From positions 4,960,001 through 5,024,000 of the forward strand of contig NC_059508.1 in assembly GCF_914767665.1 (NCBI RefSeq): a stretch of 64,000 nt of DNA, read 5' to 3'. The position numbers and the translations under genes are program-made. This DNA comes from Harmonia axyridis. Taxonomy: Eukaryota; Arthropoda; Insecta; Coleoptera; Coccinellidae. The notes under the pieces were generated by a model. That model had not been told where the DNA came from and ran no database searches. It saw only the letters and a list, made by a program, of their open reading frames with translations. Below are positions 1 through 12,333 of the stretch, in pieces. Position 1 is the first letter of the stretch, and every line of letters begins with the position of its first letter.

Positions 1-815
1 ATGGCGTTGATAAAACTGAAAACCTCCTTAGGGGCCTTGGCCGTTACCTCTCGGGTATCCAGGACCGGCTTCCCCATATGAGTGGTTCTTAGGCCAGCCA
101 GCTCTAGATACTTGCATACCATGTGTTCAGCTGTTTCTGCTTCTGATCCACAGAGCCTGCAAATCTCATCTCCTATCTTTCCCATACGGTACAAAATATG
201 TTTGTTCAACAGTTCCCCGTCAGCAGTCCCACCATCAGCCGAAGCTCAGATCGTGACAGCTACAAGAGCTTTCTGGCGTAGGTAGGTGAAATCATCACGA
301 ATTTCTTGGCCTGAATAAGTCCAGGAGTGTTTGTCCAGTGGGTTATCCTGTTATTCAACTCTCATTGCTGGACCACTGCCTCATATTGGTATTTTCTTAG
401 CCCACAGAAAGACTCAGGTCCAGCAGGTGTTAACCTTGATGAACTTTTTGCAAGTTCATCGGCTTTTTCATTTCCTTCAACACCACAGTGCCTTGGTACC
501 CATAGTTGAATCACTTTATTGCCTCTGGCCAGTTGCCTTATGGTGTTACGGTACTCCCAGGTCATCAGAGACCCCTGGCAGTACGATTCCAGGGATCTCA
601 GCGTGGTCTGGCTGTCCGTGGTGATGTGGACATACGCCCCCTGAGGTTCATTTTAAGACACTCCTGAGCTCATACGTAAACAGCCAGTATCTCGGTCTGT
701 AAAATAGAGGGCTCACTTCCTAGGGCTTTAGAGATCCTCAGTTTAGGTCCATATACTCCAATGCCAGTCCTCTCTCTGATTTTGATCCATCGGTGAACCA
801 TATGGATGACTTTTG
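1..815 (-). mobile_element. Non-LTR retrotransposon 3' part, RNase H and C-terminal Cys motif, broken
   Basis: Read on the - strand this begins near 815 with a typical RNase H start (FTDGSK) and passes through 'ILQTEILAVY' to the conserved RNase H end 'HCGVEGNEKADELAK' at about 440-490. Nearer position 1 it has the C-terminal Cys/His pattern 'RLCGSEAETAEHMVC' (about 115-165) common at the end of jockey/I/R1-type ORF2 proteins. The frame is broken by several shifts and stops, so it is a dead copy. The upstream reverse transcriptase is absent, so the copy is 5'-truncated, and its 3' end may run off the window. The clade is not certain. Confidence 0.75.
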
Positions 816-951
816 TCCAAACGATTTACGAAACTTATTGCACTAGAACGATCAGTTATGACCCTTCCAAAGGGCGTTTCAAAATCGAAGATGGTTTGCA
901 TAACATCCGAAGTTTTTGCCAAGAGGTTTGAATCAAGTTGATTCAAAATTG

Positions 952-1488
952 ATTGAAAATTTCATGGGTCATCTAGACCTAGGAAATTATTTCTCGAATT
1001 TTTTAGACCAACTTTCATAGTGGAATTCGATTTTATATAGGAATCCTGCGACGAAATATGATTAGAAATTGTTATGACCGATGTTTTCTTGTATATTTTC
1101 GACTTGGAACATTGATAATCTATCTATCTATATTCTAAGATTTCCGAAATGGAAAAGAGAACGCCAAGTTGTGTTACAATTCAACATAACTGAATAGAAA
1201 CAAAATAATTTAAATTACTTTCTTTTAGACCTTAAGAGTTTCTCTCTTAAGGATACTATGAGTGGGATATTTTGAATATTGTGAAAATGTGTCGAGTTGG
1301 AATTACAAAAAGGAGAGATATATATAACTCATTAATACCTCATTTGAACTTTTAAGAAGTCAAACACTTTAGTTCCCAAAAAATCCGCCGGTCAGCGCCA
1401 TAATCAACGTCAATTTCTTCAAATAAGTCAACAATGATAACAAATTGTCAATTATTATTGTTGTAATTGATTCGGATATTAATTGGAA
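952..1488. repeat. 530-bp interspersed repeat, copy 1
   Basis: This stretch is repeated in direct orientation, nearly base for base, at 4253-4784 (same order, a few substitutions and small indels). It starts with 'gaaaatttcatgggtc' and ends with 'gatattaattggaa'. I see no ORF of note and no recognisable transposase. Its first ~50 bases resemble a segment near 5935-5985 inside the fold-back element. Confidence 0.85.
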
Positions 1489-1640
1489 TATAGTTCAAAT
1501 ATCTTACTCTTAGAGCTCTTTTAGTCAGTTTGAAACAAACTATTAATGGACAACCATATAGGTCATGGGTTATGTAGAAAAATTCTAAGTATGGTTAGGT
1601 TAAGTATTCACTTGTGTCTGAACAAAATAATAATTTTATT

Positions 1641-1762
1641 GAATATTTCCCTCCTGTCAAAAATTCTATGTATATGGAGAACAATTATCGAAAATTACAG
1701 CGAATATTTCCCTCCTGTCAAAAATTCTATGTATCTGGAGAACAATTATCGAAAATTACAGC
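1641..1762. repeat. Tandem duplication, two 61-bp units
   Basis: The unit starting 'gaatatttccctcctgtc' occurs at 1641-1701 and again at 1702-1762, differing at about one base ('tatatgg' against 'tatctgg'). Its end, 'cgaaaattacagcgataatt', leads directly into the inverted-repeat region that follows. Confidence 0.9.
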
Positions 1763-1922
1763 GATAATTGCATTGTAGGAAGCGAAACTGCACTGCGATA
1801 ATTGTTCTGTTCATAGATGCATAGTTTCTATGCATCTTACACAGTTCGAATCTATGGCAATTCCATTCTAAATCAGTTTGACAAGTAATGTACAACAGTT
1901 TATTCGGGAAATATTCCCTCGA

Positions 1923-2135
1923 ATTACACTCGTGCATCAAAATGACCGGATAATTTCGCATTCCAGCGTGTTTTCTTTGAAAAACTGCATTCGGTCATTT
2001 TCATTTTTGGAGAAAGAGCCCTCCACCTTCGGTGTCGGGCTCTTTCTCCAAAAATGAAAATGAACTCATGCAGTTTTTATGACAACACGCTGTCATGCAA
2101 AATTATCGGTAATTTTGATGCACTTGTGCAATTAC
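1923..2135. repeat. Long palindrome, MITE-like hairpin
   Basis: The core arms are a perfect 26-nt inverted repeat: 1996-2021 (starting 'cattttcattttt') and 2037-2062, with a 15-nt loop. The pairing continues outward with small interruptions: aaaactgcat/atgcagttttt, cagcgtgtt/aacacgctg, ggataatttcgcat/atgcaaaattatc and cgtgcatcaaaatga/taattttgatgcacttg. Each arm is therefore about 100 nt. No coding capacity is seen. It is best read as a fold-back MITE. Confidence 0.8.
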
Positions 2136-2299
2136 TTACGATAATTCATCTGGTAATCGCATATTGAATTCAATACTACTTAATTCATGAAAGATCTCTA
2201 AAACTTATGAATGAAATGAATGAATGAAAATCCTACCTACATAGTATCATACATCATTTCGAAGGGGAAAAAATAACGAATTCAACGAAGTAATGATAT

Positions 2300-2634
2300 A
2301 AAGGGTGTTCCATTAAAAAAAATATAGGTTTGTGTTGAATCTTCAAAACCATACCCCGAAAAAAAAATTGAGTACGCCACTGGATTATATGCATAATTCT
2401 GATTCAGACGTAGTTTTTAGCTGAGCATTATTTCTAATAACTTCGGAGATAAAAGAGGGGTCCGAAAAGTATCAATTTCCAAAATCGCCCTGTATCTCTT
2501 GAATGGAAACAGTTATGCAAAATCTGATTAGACCAACTTGAGTTTCACGAAAAAGTAGGACAGGAACGTGAAAACCGCAAGGCTCTATCTTGAATAACAA
2601 GCGAGAAACCTGGCTGTCTCACCCAAAATGGGAT
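2300..2634. other. Non-coding stretch, possible MITE remnant
   Basis: It begins 'aaagggtgttccattaaaaaa', which resembles the outer end of the mariner-type TIRs elsewhere in the window, and contains 'atcgccctgtatctcttgaatgg'. A matching opposite end was not found, so the assignment is weak. Confidence 0.25.
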
Positions 2635-3625
2635 GCACTGTACAGCAAAGTCGTTTAACAAATGCCAAACAAACATACTGCAAAAGATTTCCTTGTACTA
2701 AAATATTGATTAAATGCATTTTAGAAGTGAATCACATTATTCGTGGTTGAATTAATATAAATAATAACTGTTCTTCATTTAGTTGGCAATTGATAATTTA
2801 CCTGAGTCCTTCAGCCGGTAGATAAATAATATACATAGATGACACTTATGGATATCAATTTTCCTTTGTAAAATTTGTATTACAGTATGTATGTACATGG
2901 AAGAATGAAAATAGGGACAAGATACTAATAATTAAGTATTTATTAATAGAAAAGTATATACTAAACAAAAATAATTAAATAACTCATTTTGTGGTCTGCA
3001 CAACAAAGTTTTTCAATGGATGCCTCACAAAGTTGCAACAGAAGGTTTCCTTGGGTGAGCAGATTGATTGAAGGAATTATAGGAGTAAATTACATTATTA
3101 TTGATCAGAGACCTTCAGCGTGTGGATAAAAAAATTATAAAAGTTTATTGAGTCCACTTGATGAAGGTAATTCAATATAAATATCAAAAAATGACACCTC
3201 TGTGTCCATTCCCTTCACAATAATATACATAGATGACACTTGTGGAGATTACATTTCATTTGTAAAGTGTTTGTTGATGTATATCTGGCACATGGGTGTC
3301 TTTTCAAATCTGAAGGAAGTTTTCATTCCTAATTATAATGTTGAATATATTCTAATGATTGAGGACATATACAAACTGAAGAATATACTAAGCAAAAAGA
3401 ATTAAGTATATTCAGCTGTTTGTGGTCTGCACAACAAAGTTTTTCAATAAATAATAACAAACTTGTCACAAAACATTTCCTTGTGCTAGAAGATTGATTG
3501 AATGAATTGTAGGAGTAAATTACAATACTGTCGGATGAATTAATAATAATTAAGTTGATTTGGCAATAATATACATAGATGACACTTATGGCTATATCAC
3601 ATTTCTTTTGTGAAATGTTCAATAC
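2635..3625. repeat. Degenerate repeat array, three units of about 350-430 bp
   Basis: The same blocks recur in the same order. 'aataatatacatagatgacact' is near 2828, 3220 and 3564. 'gtggtctgcacaacaaagtttttcaat' is near 2991 and 3421. A 'tttccttg...agattgattgaa...gtaaattacatta' block precedes each. A weaker first unit starts near 2640. No ORF is conserved between units, so I take it as a non-coding tandem array. Confidence 0.7.
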
Positions 3626-4049
3626 CTACTGGTATATTGGCTTCTTTCGAAATTCTCAGCAATTTTTCATTCTTCATTATATTCAACATTTTCATTGTTA
3701 GAAAATCTTGAAAATTGCATTTACCCTATAACTAATTACGGTGGGTGGATACACTCTGGAAGGTTCATTAATATAGTCAGGTCTCCTTCATTCAACTTCA
3801 AAAAGATCCGAAAATCAATTATTATTTGTTTCTCAGATTCTGAGGCAGTATATTACCACCCGCTCATGATATGAAATATGCTAATTGAGAAGAAATCCTA
3901 AAACGAGTTAGTATTATAACAGATTGGTAAATGATAATAACTACTTTATTCTCTTGGCCATTGTAGATATATGTTATAAGGCCTAAATGTCACTTATATC
4001 ATTATATTATAGACGTGCTCGTAGTGCAATATAAGTACTCATCTTGAAA

Positions 4050-4245
4050 GCGATAATAAACTCAAAAACCGTAAAAAGGTCCGATTTTTTACTGCCTTGT
4101 CGATTTCAATGGAAAGTAAAATGTTTATTGGTGCATTTTATGAAAAAAAATTTCGTCTTTGCGAGAATTCTGAAATTTTATATTTTGGAAATCTTTGGGG
4201 GAGGGGTAATTACCCCCAGTACCCCCATTTACACGCCCTTGAATT
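4050..4245. repeat. Repeat related to the 43913-44945 element end
   Basis: 'gcgataataaactca', 'gagaattctgaaattttatattttggaaatc' (in parts) and the G-run end with 'cacgcccttg' match 44755-44945 in the same order. Only this end of the family is present here, so it is a truncated copy abutting repeat copy 2. Confidence 0.7.
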
Positions 4246-4252
4246 TGAATAC

Positions 4253-4784
4253 TTGAAAATTTCATGGGACGTCTAGACCTAGGAAATTATTTCTCGAATT
4301 TTTTAGACTAACTTTCATAGTGGAATTCGATTTTATAAAGGAATCCTTCGACGAAATATGATTAGAAATTGTTATTACCAATGTTTTCTTGTATATTTTC
4401 GACTTGGAACATTAATAATATATCTATATTCTAAGATTTCCGGAATTGAAAAGAGAACGCCAAGTTGTGTTACAATTCAACATAACTGAATAGAAACAAA
4501 ATAATTTAAATTACTTTCTTTTAGACCCTAAGAGTTTCTCTCTTAAGGATACTATGAGTGGGATATTTTGAATATTGTGAAAATGTTTCGAGTTGGAATT
4601 ACAAAAAGAAGAGATATATATAACTCATTAATACCTCACTTGAACTTTTAAGAAGTCAAACACTTTAGTTCCCAAAAAATCCGCCGGTCAGCGCCATAAT
4701 CAACGTCAATTTCTTCAAATAAGTCAACAATGATAACAAATTGTCAATTATTATTGTTGTAATTGATTCGGATATTAATTGGAA
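4253..4784. repeat. 530-bp interspersed repeat, copy 2
   Basis: Direct repeat of 952-1488. The homology ends abruptly at 'ttaattggaa' in both copies, after which the flanks differ (atatagttc against ccaaaataa). Confidence 0.85.
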
Positions 4785-5350
4785 CCAAAATAAAAATAAT
4801 TATATTGGGTTTATGTAATTAATATACAATTGGAACGATTGTCAACAGTATCAATGGATTGGTGAATGATAATAATAACTACTTTATTCTCTTGGCCATT
4901 GAGTACCGCAACTTGTAGATATATGTTATTTGGCCTAAATGTCACGTTTTGGATATTGCATAGGTGGTACCCAAATGTATTCGGAATTCGTAGAAATTTA
5001 TTACATCCCTTTCTTTTATTGAATTCAACATTTTCATTCAAAAAATATCTTGAATACCTCATATTTTTACTAATAATTTAAGTGCAAAGATTCATTATTG
5101 TATGTTCTTCGAAATATTTATAAATCGAGGAAGTTTTCCTTACGTATATATCATTTCATATTTCCATTTGGTAAGTATTTTTATAGAATGGAAAACTTCA
5201 ATTAATGTTAAAACTAATCGAATCAAAATCCCTAATAATACGAAGCTGAATACCTATATTATGCAATCAGTTTCTTCCCTTAACTGATATATTGGTTATT
5301 ATTCGGAAAAATTAGCTTTCCTTTTTATTTTTCGATTTAGATCAGAATAT
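4785..5350. other. AT-rich non-coding stretch
   Basis: I see no gene, RNA or clear repeat boundary here. The short ORFs on both strands have no recognisable domain. Confidence 0.5.
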
Positions 5351-6947
5351 CGGTATAATAAATATAAAATGACAGGAGATGTGAGGAATCTATGGTTGAA
5401 CATTTCTATGAATTTATTTAGTTGCAAAAATATCCGCTTGAAAGCGATCGCTACGCCATTGTATATTACTCAGTACATTAAAACCTTTAGGTTTAAGTAG
5501 CGAAGTTTCGCAATAACTCTGTTTGAATTCTAGGACAGAAGGTTTTGAAAACTGTGATTATGGTACATAATACTTGTATTGGTGTACCAATAAACCTCAT
5601 AAATCACTAGTCGAACGTCTCTTATGCGCTGGTTATTAAATAACCTTGGAGGTTTACTTTGTCCCTGTGTTTTCATTCTCCACCACCTTCATAGGGGTGG
5701 GGGACAACCGTCATGATGTCATAATTCTTTCTAAATTAGAAACAACTTGGTCGGCCCCCGTATAAGGATTAAAAATTATTTATAGGTGAAAACTTTTCAG
5801 CCAACCCACATTTCGAAATTTTTGTCGCATCTGAGAACAAGCGATCGCAGCGCCAATTTTTCAGTTCATTTTGTCCAACTTTTGCGGAAAAAGGCTGAAC
5901 TAACGCAATAATCGCCTACTAAATTCAAGCCTTGAAAATTTCATGGGTCTAGACCTTGGAAATTTCTCGAATTTTTTTGAACTGGTTTTTGTGGTGGATT
6001 TCGATATTATGCGGACATGATGTTATTTTTTTTTATTGAATTTCAGGATTATCGGTTTTCCTCAAAAATTATATGTCTTGGTTAGAGCGTTCTCGAATTC
6101 TGTAGTTGTGGGAGAGTTTCGAAATACATAGTTGAAGTGGAAAAATTTGAGAATCTCTAGAACCAGACTCCAATTTTTGAGGTAGAACTATGATCACAAT
6201 GAATGAAAATCATACTATTATTAATGGAATTCCATAAAATCGTTTAATATTTTTGTGAGAAATCCTACAAAAACGAACTTCACCAGAAAAAAGCAGTTCG
6301 AAGAATTCAAGAAATTTCCGAGGTCTAGACCCATAAAATTTTCAAGGCTTGAATTTAGTAGGGGATTTTTGCGTTAGTTCAGCCTTTTTCCGCAAAAGTT
6401 GGACAAAATGAACTGAAATTTGGCGATGCGATCGCTTGATCTCGGATGTGACAAAAATTTCGAAATGTGAAAAATGTGGGTGGACGAAAAGTTTTCATCC
6501 AAAATTAAAATCTTGACCCCCTAATCAGTGGCCGATAAAAATTTATTTACATTTTAGAAAGAATTATGACATGAAGAACTATTACCCACCACAATTAAAG
6601 TGATGGATAAAAATCCTGTGGTATAGAGGCGGAAAGCTTCCAACTGAAGCACAGTCGACAACCTTAGAAAATAAATCTCCACCAAGGAACCACAATAGCG
6701 AAGCATAGCTTTACAAGTCCTGTTATTGAAATGGCTAATGCCTGCACCACATTTTAACAATAAAATCTTTGAAATCTTCGCTACTTGAAGCTAAAAGTTG
6801 TAATGTAATGAGTAATATACAAATACAATGGCGTGACGATCGCTTCTGAGCGGATATTTTGGTAACTAAATAAATTCATAGAAATATTCAACCATAGATT
6901 CTCACATGTCCTGTCCTGTCATTTTATATTTTATATTTATTATACCG
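5351..6947. mobile_element. Fold-back element with ~600-bp inverted arms
   Basis: The outer tips are inverted copies: 'cggtataataaat' at 5351 and its complement ending at 6947. They are followed in both arms by 'aaaatgacagg', 'atctatggttgaa' and 'gcgatcg...cgccattgtat'. Further in, 5775-5960 is matched in reverse by 6300-6500, including 'ttttgcggaaaaaggctgaac' in parts and 'cttgaaaatttcatgggtctagacc'. The arms diverge around 5640-5760/6540-6760, and about 300 bp in the middle is unpaired. No transposase is present. I could not define a target-site duplication. The right tip is about 330 bp from the DNAJC9 start codon. Confidence 0.75.
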
Positions 6948-7245
6948 TTAATCCAGTAATTTCTGATAGAATTGGAAAAAGAAAAAGGGAAAGGCTAAAT
7001 TGTTTTGCAATTCAACATAACTAGTAGACAGACTAGAAAACATTTTAAACATTGATAGTAGCAAAGACTAAGAATGTCTAATAGTTGTTTCTAGTTCCCG
7101 CTAATTCGAATTGTATTGTTAGGTTAGGTATTACCAAAAAGTTGCAGTTCGTTAAGATTTGTAGCTGTTTTTAGTTAAGGGATATATCATATATAATTCT
7201 AAGTAAAGTGCCATTTCGTTGCGTTCGATTATTCTACGGTTGTTG

Positions 7246-7251
7246 TCAGTT
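7246..7251 (+). promoter_or_regulatory. Possible initiator (Inr) of DNAJC9
   Basis: 'TCAGTT' matches the arthropod initiator consensus TCAGTY and lies about 30 nt before the start codon, in a more GC-balanced stretch. No TATA box stands at the expected distance. This is inference from position and motif only. Confidence 0.3.
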
Positions 7252-7281
7252 GTATTTCGTATATTATTTTAGAAGAATAAG

Positions 7282-8754
7282 ATGTCGAGTTTCAAAGAAA
7301 ATTGTGAAAAATATTTCGGTACCACTAATTTTTATGAAGTACTGGAAGTTGCGAAGGATGCTTCTCTAAAGGAAAGTAAGTATTTCATGAATTTTGTATT
7401 CTGGAGCTTACATTCCATCTATTTCCAGTAAAAAAGGCCTATCATAAATTGTCCTTGATGGTTCATCCTGACAGAGTTGATGCTAGTCAGAAGCTAGTAG
7501 CTACTGAGAAGTTCAAAGTTCTTGGGAAAATTCATACCATCCTACAGGATGAAAATAAACGTAAGATTTATGATGACTGCGGTGAGTTTGACGATGAAAG
7601 TGACGGTGATTTCAACTGGATGGAATACTGGAGGAGCCTCTTCAAAAAAATAAGCCTCAAAGATATTCAGAATTTCGAAAAAGATTACATTGGCTCGGAA
7701 ACGGAAGTAAGAGATATCAGAAAAGCGTATGAATCTTGTAAAGGTAACATGACAAAGATGATGGAGTATATTCCTTTTGCCAATCCAGAAAGTGAACCAA
7801 GAATTATAGAAGTAATGAGGGGTTTGGTGGATAAAGGTGAAGTTGAAGAATACGACCAGTTCTTCAATGAACCTGCTAGAAAACGAAGATTGAGGCATAA
7901 GAAATATCAAAAGGAAAAGGAAGAAGTTGAAAAGGAATCAAGTGAGTATTGTTTGATAAAACAGCTCTTTTGATAAATTCATCTAGACTTCTTCACAAAT
8001 ATGTAGTAAGAGATATAGCAAAATAAGATTTTGCCAATTGTTTTTTGGATATTTCTATTTAAAAGCAAATAATAAGTTGTGTTTGTGATATACCAGTGTT
8101 TGATTGGAATGAAGCGACTTATATTTGTTATTTCATAGTAAATGCTGCAAGTAGAGGAACATTTTTGATAGATGAGAGGCCTAAAATCTCAGTCCATATA
8201 ATTCTTACAGGCGTAAAAATTTCCACAATTCTCAAATTTAGACAATAAAATTTACATTGCATCAGAGATGAATGAGTAATAGTTATTATGAATGCTCATG
8301 ACTCTTGGACAAAAGACATTACTAAAATTATAGATATCATCCTTTTATTAAGTGCTAAATGAATCCGGAATTATTGAAAAAGTCTGAAAAAAGGTTGATC
8401 GCAAACCTAAATAAGAACTAATTTTAAATGAACTTCTTTTTTTAACAACAAAATTGGCATCGTAGACCTTTGAATGAAAGGAAGTGGTATTGTAGTGAAA
8501 TTGAACATTAAAAATGTGATGGTTTGATTATATACGGTCTTATTATTTTCAGCTCTAGTCTTGTTTACCATTTTAATATAATTTTTTTTCCAGTGGAAGA
8601 TGTGGAAAGGTTGACTAATGAGATACAGGAAAGATCATTATCAAACTTTATGAACATGATTTCTCATTTTGAAACTAAATATGGAAATAAAAAAAGGAAA
8701 TCAATAACAGAAAGGAAAACCTCTGCTAAGAAAAGGAAAGTCTCTAAAAAATAA
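7282..8754 (+). CDS. DNAJC9: DnaJ homolog subfamily C member 9
   Basis: Three coding exons: 7282-7375, 7429-7941 and 8594-8754, giving 255 aa (human DNAJC9 is about 260). The J domain is N-terminal. Helix I is '(N)FYEVLEVAKDASLKE' (residues ~17-31), helix II is 'IKKAYHKLSLMV', and the HPD tripeptide that stimulates the Hsp70 ATPase is at residues 44-46, split from helix I by the first intron. A long acidic/basic helical tail follows and ends in a lysine-rich stretch resembling a nuclear signal. In other animals DNAJC9 binds H3-H4 and recruits Hsp70 to fold histones in the nucleus; that function is taken from the family. Introns are 53 and 652 bp. All junctions are GT-AG and keep frame. Assignment is by overall layout and the family-like C-terminal half. 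Confidence 0.9.
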
Positions 8755-11177
8755 GGTCTATGTTTTTTTGCTGATCTCTTCTCAAGATCTGATATCAAGA
8801 CTTGGCTGTTTCTGTTCATATTCTCTCCTAACAGATTATAGATTATTTTTTAAATATAAATATTCCAACAGTTTTTCATTTGTCTGAGGTCTTATTTCCT
8901 CCTTATCCGTTAAGGTATAAATTGAATGAAAAGCTGCAAAACATTTTAAGGATGTTTATTTCCAACAAATGCACTTAATAATGATAATTGAGTAATTGAC
9001 AATGAACTCACTCCCAAATTGACGACATACTTTTATTTCCAAAATGCTATTAGTATAACTGGAAATGCTGAGTTCAATAGAAGATCAAAACACGTAGTTA
9101 TAAAATTTCACTTTATTCATTAGCAATGTTCAGAATTTATGTACAGAATATTATATTGCAGATTTATTTACAAAAGCTGTGAATAATTTCAAAATTCTAA
9201 TATGACGCTGATTTTGTTGAGGAAGTGGAATTTTTATAACAAAAATTTGAAAAACCTACAAACTTCATTTGAAGTATTTTTATCATTAGGACAAGGTGTT
9301 AAGAAATAATGATCAGAAAGACTAATGATTTGTGCTTATTCTAAGGTGTATAAGTGGAATGTGTATACAGATGCTATTACAAGTTCTGTAGATGGAAGAC
9401 AATACATATATTATTGGTAGTTAATAATTGAAGTTCTCTAACATGAACTAATATCCAATACTTCTTTAGAAAATGTAAATTTTATAAGATTCATAGCTGA
9501 TTTCTAAGATCTGATTTGTTAGAAATAGATTATGGGCTATTCCTAAGTGGAAATATGAAATTAAATTTCATACATTAAGTGTTATTCAACTTTTTCCGTA
9601 ATTTAAAATATTGGGTTAAATGGATGAATGAACAATAAATGTAAATAAATAATATGAATGATCATGACCTGGAAATATTTCATTGAGAATTTCAGTATTT
9701 TTAAGAGATCTTCACCACCTATATGAATTGAATCAGTTTTCTCTTGGACCAAAAATCCTATAAGATTTTCCTCTGTCTATGGATGATTTGAGGCTGACTA
9801 CAATAAAGCACAATTCTAACTTTAATCCATTAAAGGGTTGAATACATATAATTGCATCTTAATTGGGTGCAATCGTATCCATAAATTATGTGATATTAGA
9901 ACGTTTGGAAGAAACTGCTTTTTAAGAACAATTTATTCTATTAACAAGCTTTTTCGAATGTTCACCACTTTGTAGGTACATACATATATCACACATCCTA
10001 AAGGTGACAATCAATGTAATTAAATAAAGAGTAGGGACTATCTTCATATAAGGAAGAAACTAACTGAGTATCCTTTTATTTCAAGTACGCCTTGTATCAA
10101 GAATAGATCCCTTCAGAAATCATTTTTCATATAAATCTAAAACTTCATCAAAACTAAGTAAATATGATTTTTCCATCTGATAAAAACCGAAATTTACCAT
10201 CTATTCAAATAAATAATATTATAATTGAATTGTCATTTAATTTTATTTTCCAATAAATTGTGTTTTTATATAACTCGCTACATCCATACCCAAATTTTCA
10301 AATAGGCAATGATTAGTTCTGAAAAAGTCCGCTAGTTAGCAGCACCACAACTATATTTCTTCTATTTTTTTTTTCATTATTTTGCAGAGTAGTCGTTAGT
10401 CGTAACTGCACTGTAGTACTCGTGATTCCTATTCAATGACACTGAAAAGTAATCATGAGTATTCGATTACAAAGAAATACGTGAGACAGTAAAATACATA
10501 CGCTAATAATTCAAATTCAATCATAATAATGATAACTTTTAAATGTTTCGCTGTCAAATTACATCTCTATCAATGTTTTGAGATTTGTTGACAGAGGTGA
10601 ATTCACATTCAGCAAAAAAAATTAATCAACAAAATTTTCCCAAAAAACTACTGAAGTAGTTGGTCGGTGGAAATACTCAAGAAAATCATTTGTTATTCGG
10701 TCACTAATCACTATGGTAACAAAGCTCGTAAGGCTGTAGCAAATTGTTAACATTTAGTAGATCCTTACACAAATAAAAACCTCAGAATAAAAATTTATTT
10801 TGTTACTCTGAGTTGAAAACAAGGTCAATATTAAGATTTTAGAAAAAAAAAATCAAAAAGCAATGATTTCTTTGATTTGACTACATACTCAGAGTATGTA
10901 ACTGACATATGTGTAATTGTGCTTTGATACTCGTAATCGTTATCTGTTAACTGTCAAAATAAAAGTAATCAAGAGCATATATTCTACGAATTTTGATGAT
11001 GTTTACAACAACGATAATCTAAAATCAGAAGATATCTAAATCTAGATATTTAGATGACGTGTACGATTTCAATTAGTTACAACTAAAGTTGATGAAATTC
11101 TTTGTTGTAGAGAAAAGTGGATAATATATCAACAAATAAGTTGAAGAAACTAAAGATCAACATCTTCCAAAGTAAAC
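8755..11177. other. Intergenic, AT-rich, DNAJC9 to GMPPB
   Basis: I find no ORF with a recognisable domain and no clear transposon. The last ~100 bases before 11178 should hold the GMPPB 5' UTR. 10380-11000 has loosely inverted blocks (e.g. 'gtaatcatgagtattcgatta' near 10450 and 'actcgtaatcgtta' near 10931), too weak to name. Confidence 0.5.
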
Positions 11178-12333
11178 ATGAGGGCACTCATTTTAGTTGG
11201 TGGATATGGAACGAGGCTTAGACCTTTAACTTTGAGCAGACCAAAACCGTTAGTAGAATTTGCGAACAAACCAATATTACTACATCAGATTGAAGCTTTA
11301 GTGGAAGCAGGAGTTACAGAAGTTATTTTGGCTGTTTCGTATAGAGCTGAACAAATGGAACAAGAACTTACTGTTGAAGCAACAAAGCTTGGGATCAATA
11401 TAATTTTTTCACATGAAACTGAACCCCTTGGAACTGCAGGTCCTTTAGCATTAGCAAAAGAATATCTTGAAAAAAGTGACAAACCTTTTTTTGTATTAAA
11501 TTCTGATATCATATGCGATTTTCCCTTCAGAGAGTTAGCCAAATTTCATGAGGCGAAGGGTAAAGAGGGCACAATAGTTGTTACAAAAGTGGAAGAACCT
11601 TCTAAGTATGGAGTAGTTGTTTATGATAAGGATAACTGTGTTGAAAATTTTGTAGAAAAACCTCAAGAGTTTATTTCTAATAAAATCAATGCTGGTCTCT
11701 ATATTTTGAACCCTGCTGTTCTAAAAAGAATAGAACTGAGACCTACATCTATTGAGAAGGAGGTATTTCCTGGTATGGCCAAAGAAAAACAACTTTGTGC
11801 CTTTGAATTAGAAGGATTTTGGATGGATGTTGGCCAACCTAAAGATTTTTTGACTGGCATGTGCCTTTACCTAAAATTTTTAAGAACTAAACGTCCAAGT
11901 CTCTTATATAAAGCACCAGGAGTTGTAGGAAATGTCTTGGTAGACCCTACTGCTAAAATTGGTAATAACTGTCAAATAGGACCAAATGTTACCATAGGAC
12001 CAGGTGTTACAATTGAAGATGGTTAGTAAATTGTTTGGAATTATTTGTGGTACCCCACTTTATGAATTGAACATCATTATAATGAAACTTTTTTTAGGGG
12101 TTTGTGTAAAGCGAAGCACAATATTAAGAGATGTTAAGATAAGGTCAAATTCTTGGTTGGAAAGTTGTATAGTAGGTTGGAGGTGCTCTGTAGGTCGTTG
12201 GGTGAGAATGGAGGGTATTACAGTACTAGGTGAAGATGTTATTGTAACTGATGAAACGTACATAAATGGAGGACAAGTGTTGCCGCACAAGAATATTGTT
12301 AATTCAGTCCCAGATCCACAAATTATTATGTAA
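11178..12333 (+). CDS. GMPPB: Mannose-1-phosphate guanylyltransferase beta
   Basis: Two exons, 11178-12021 and 12098-12333 (76-bp intron), encode 359 aa; animal GMPPB is 360. It makes GDP-mannose from mannose-1-phosphate and GTP in the cytosol, the donor for N-glycosylation, GPI anchors and O-mannosylation. The start shows the nucleotidyltransferase signature 'LVGGYGTRLRPLT' followed by 'RPKPLVEF' (residues ~6-30). 'VLNSDI' holds the metal-binding aspartate, and 'VEKP' and 'NAGLYIL' follow as in the family. The C-terminal third is a left-handed beta-helix of hexapeptides ('AKIGNNCQIGPNVTIGPG' and onward) and ends in 'PDPQIIM', the usual C-terminus. The start is the first ATG and matches the family N-terminus 'MRALILVGG'. 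A poly(A) signal candidate AATAAA is at 12528-12533. Confidence 0.96.
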
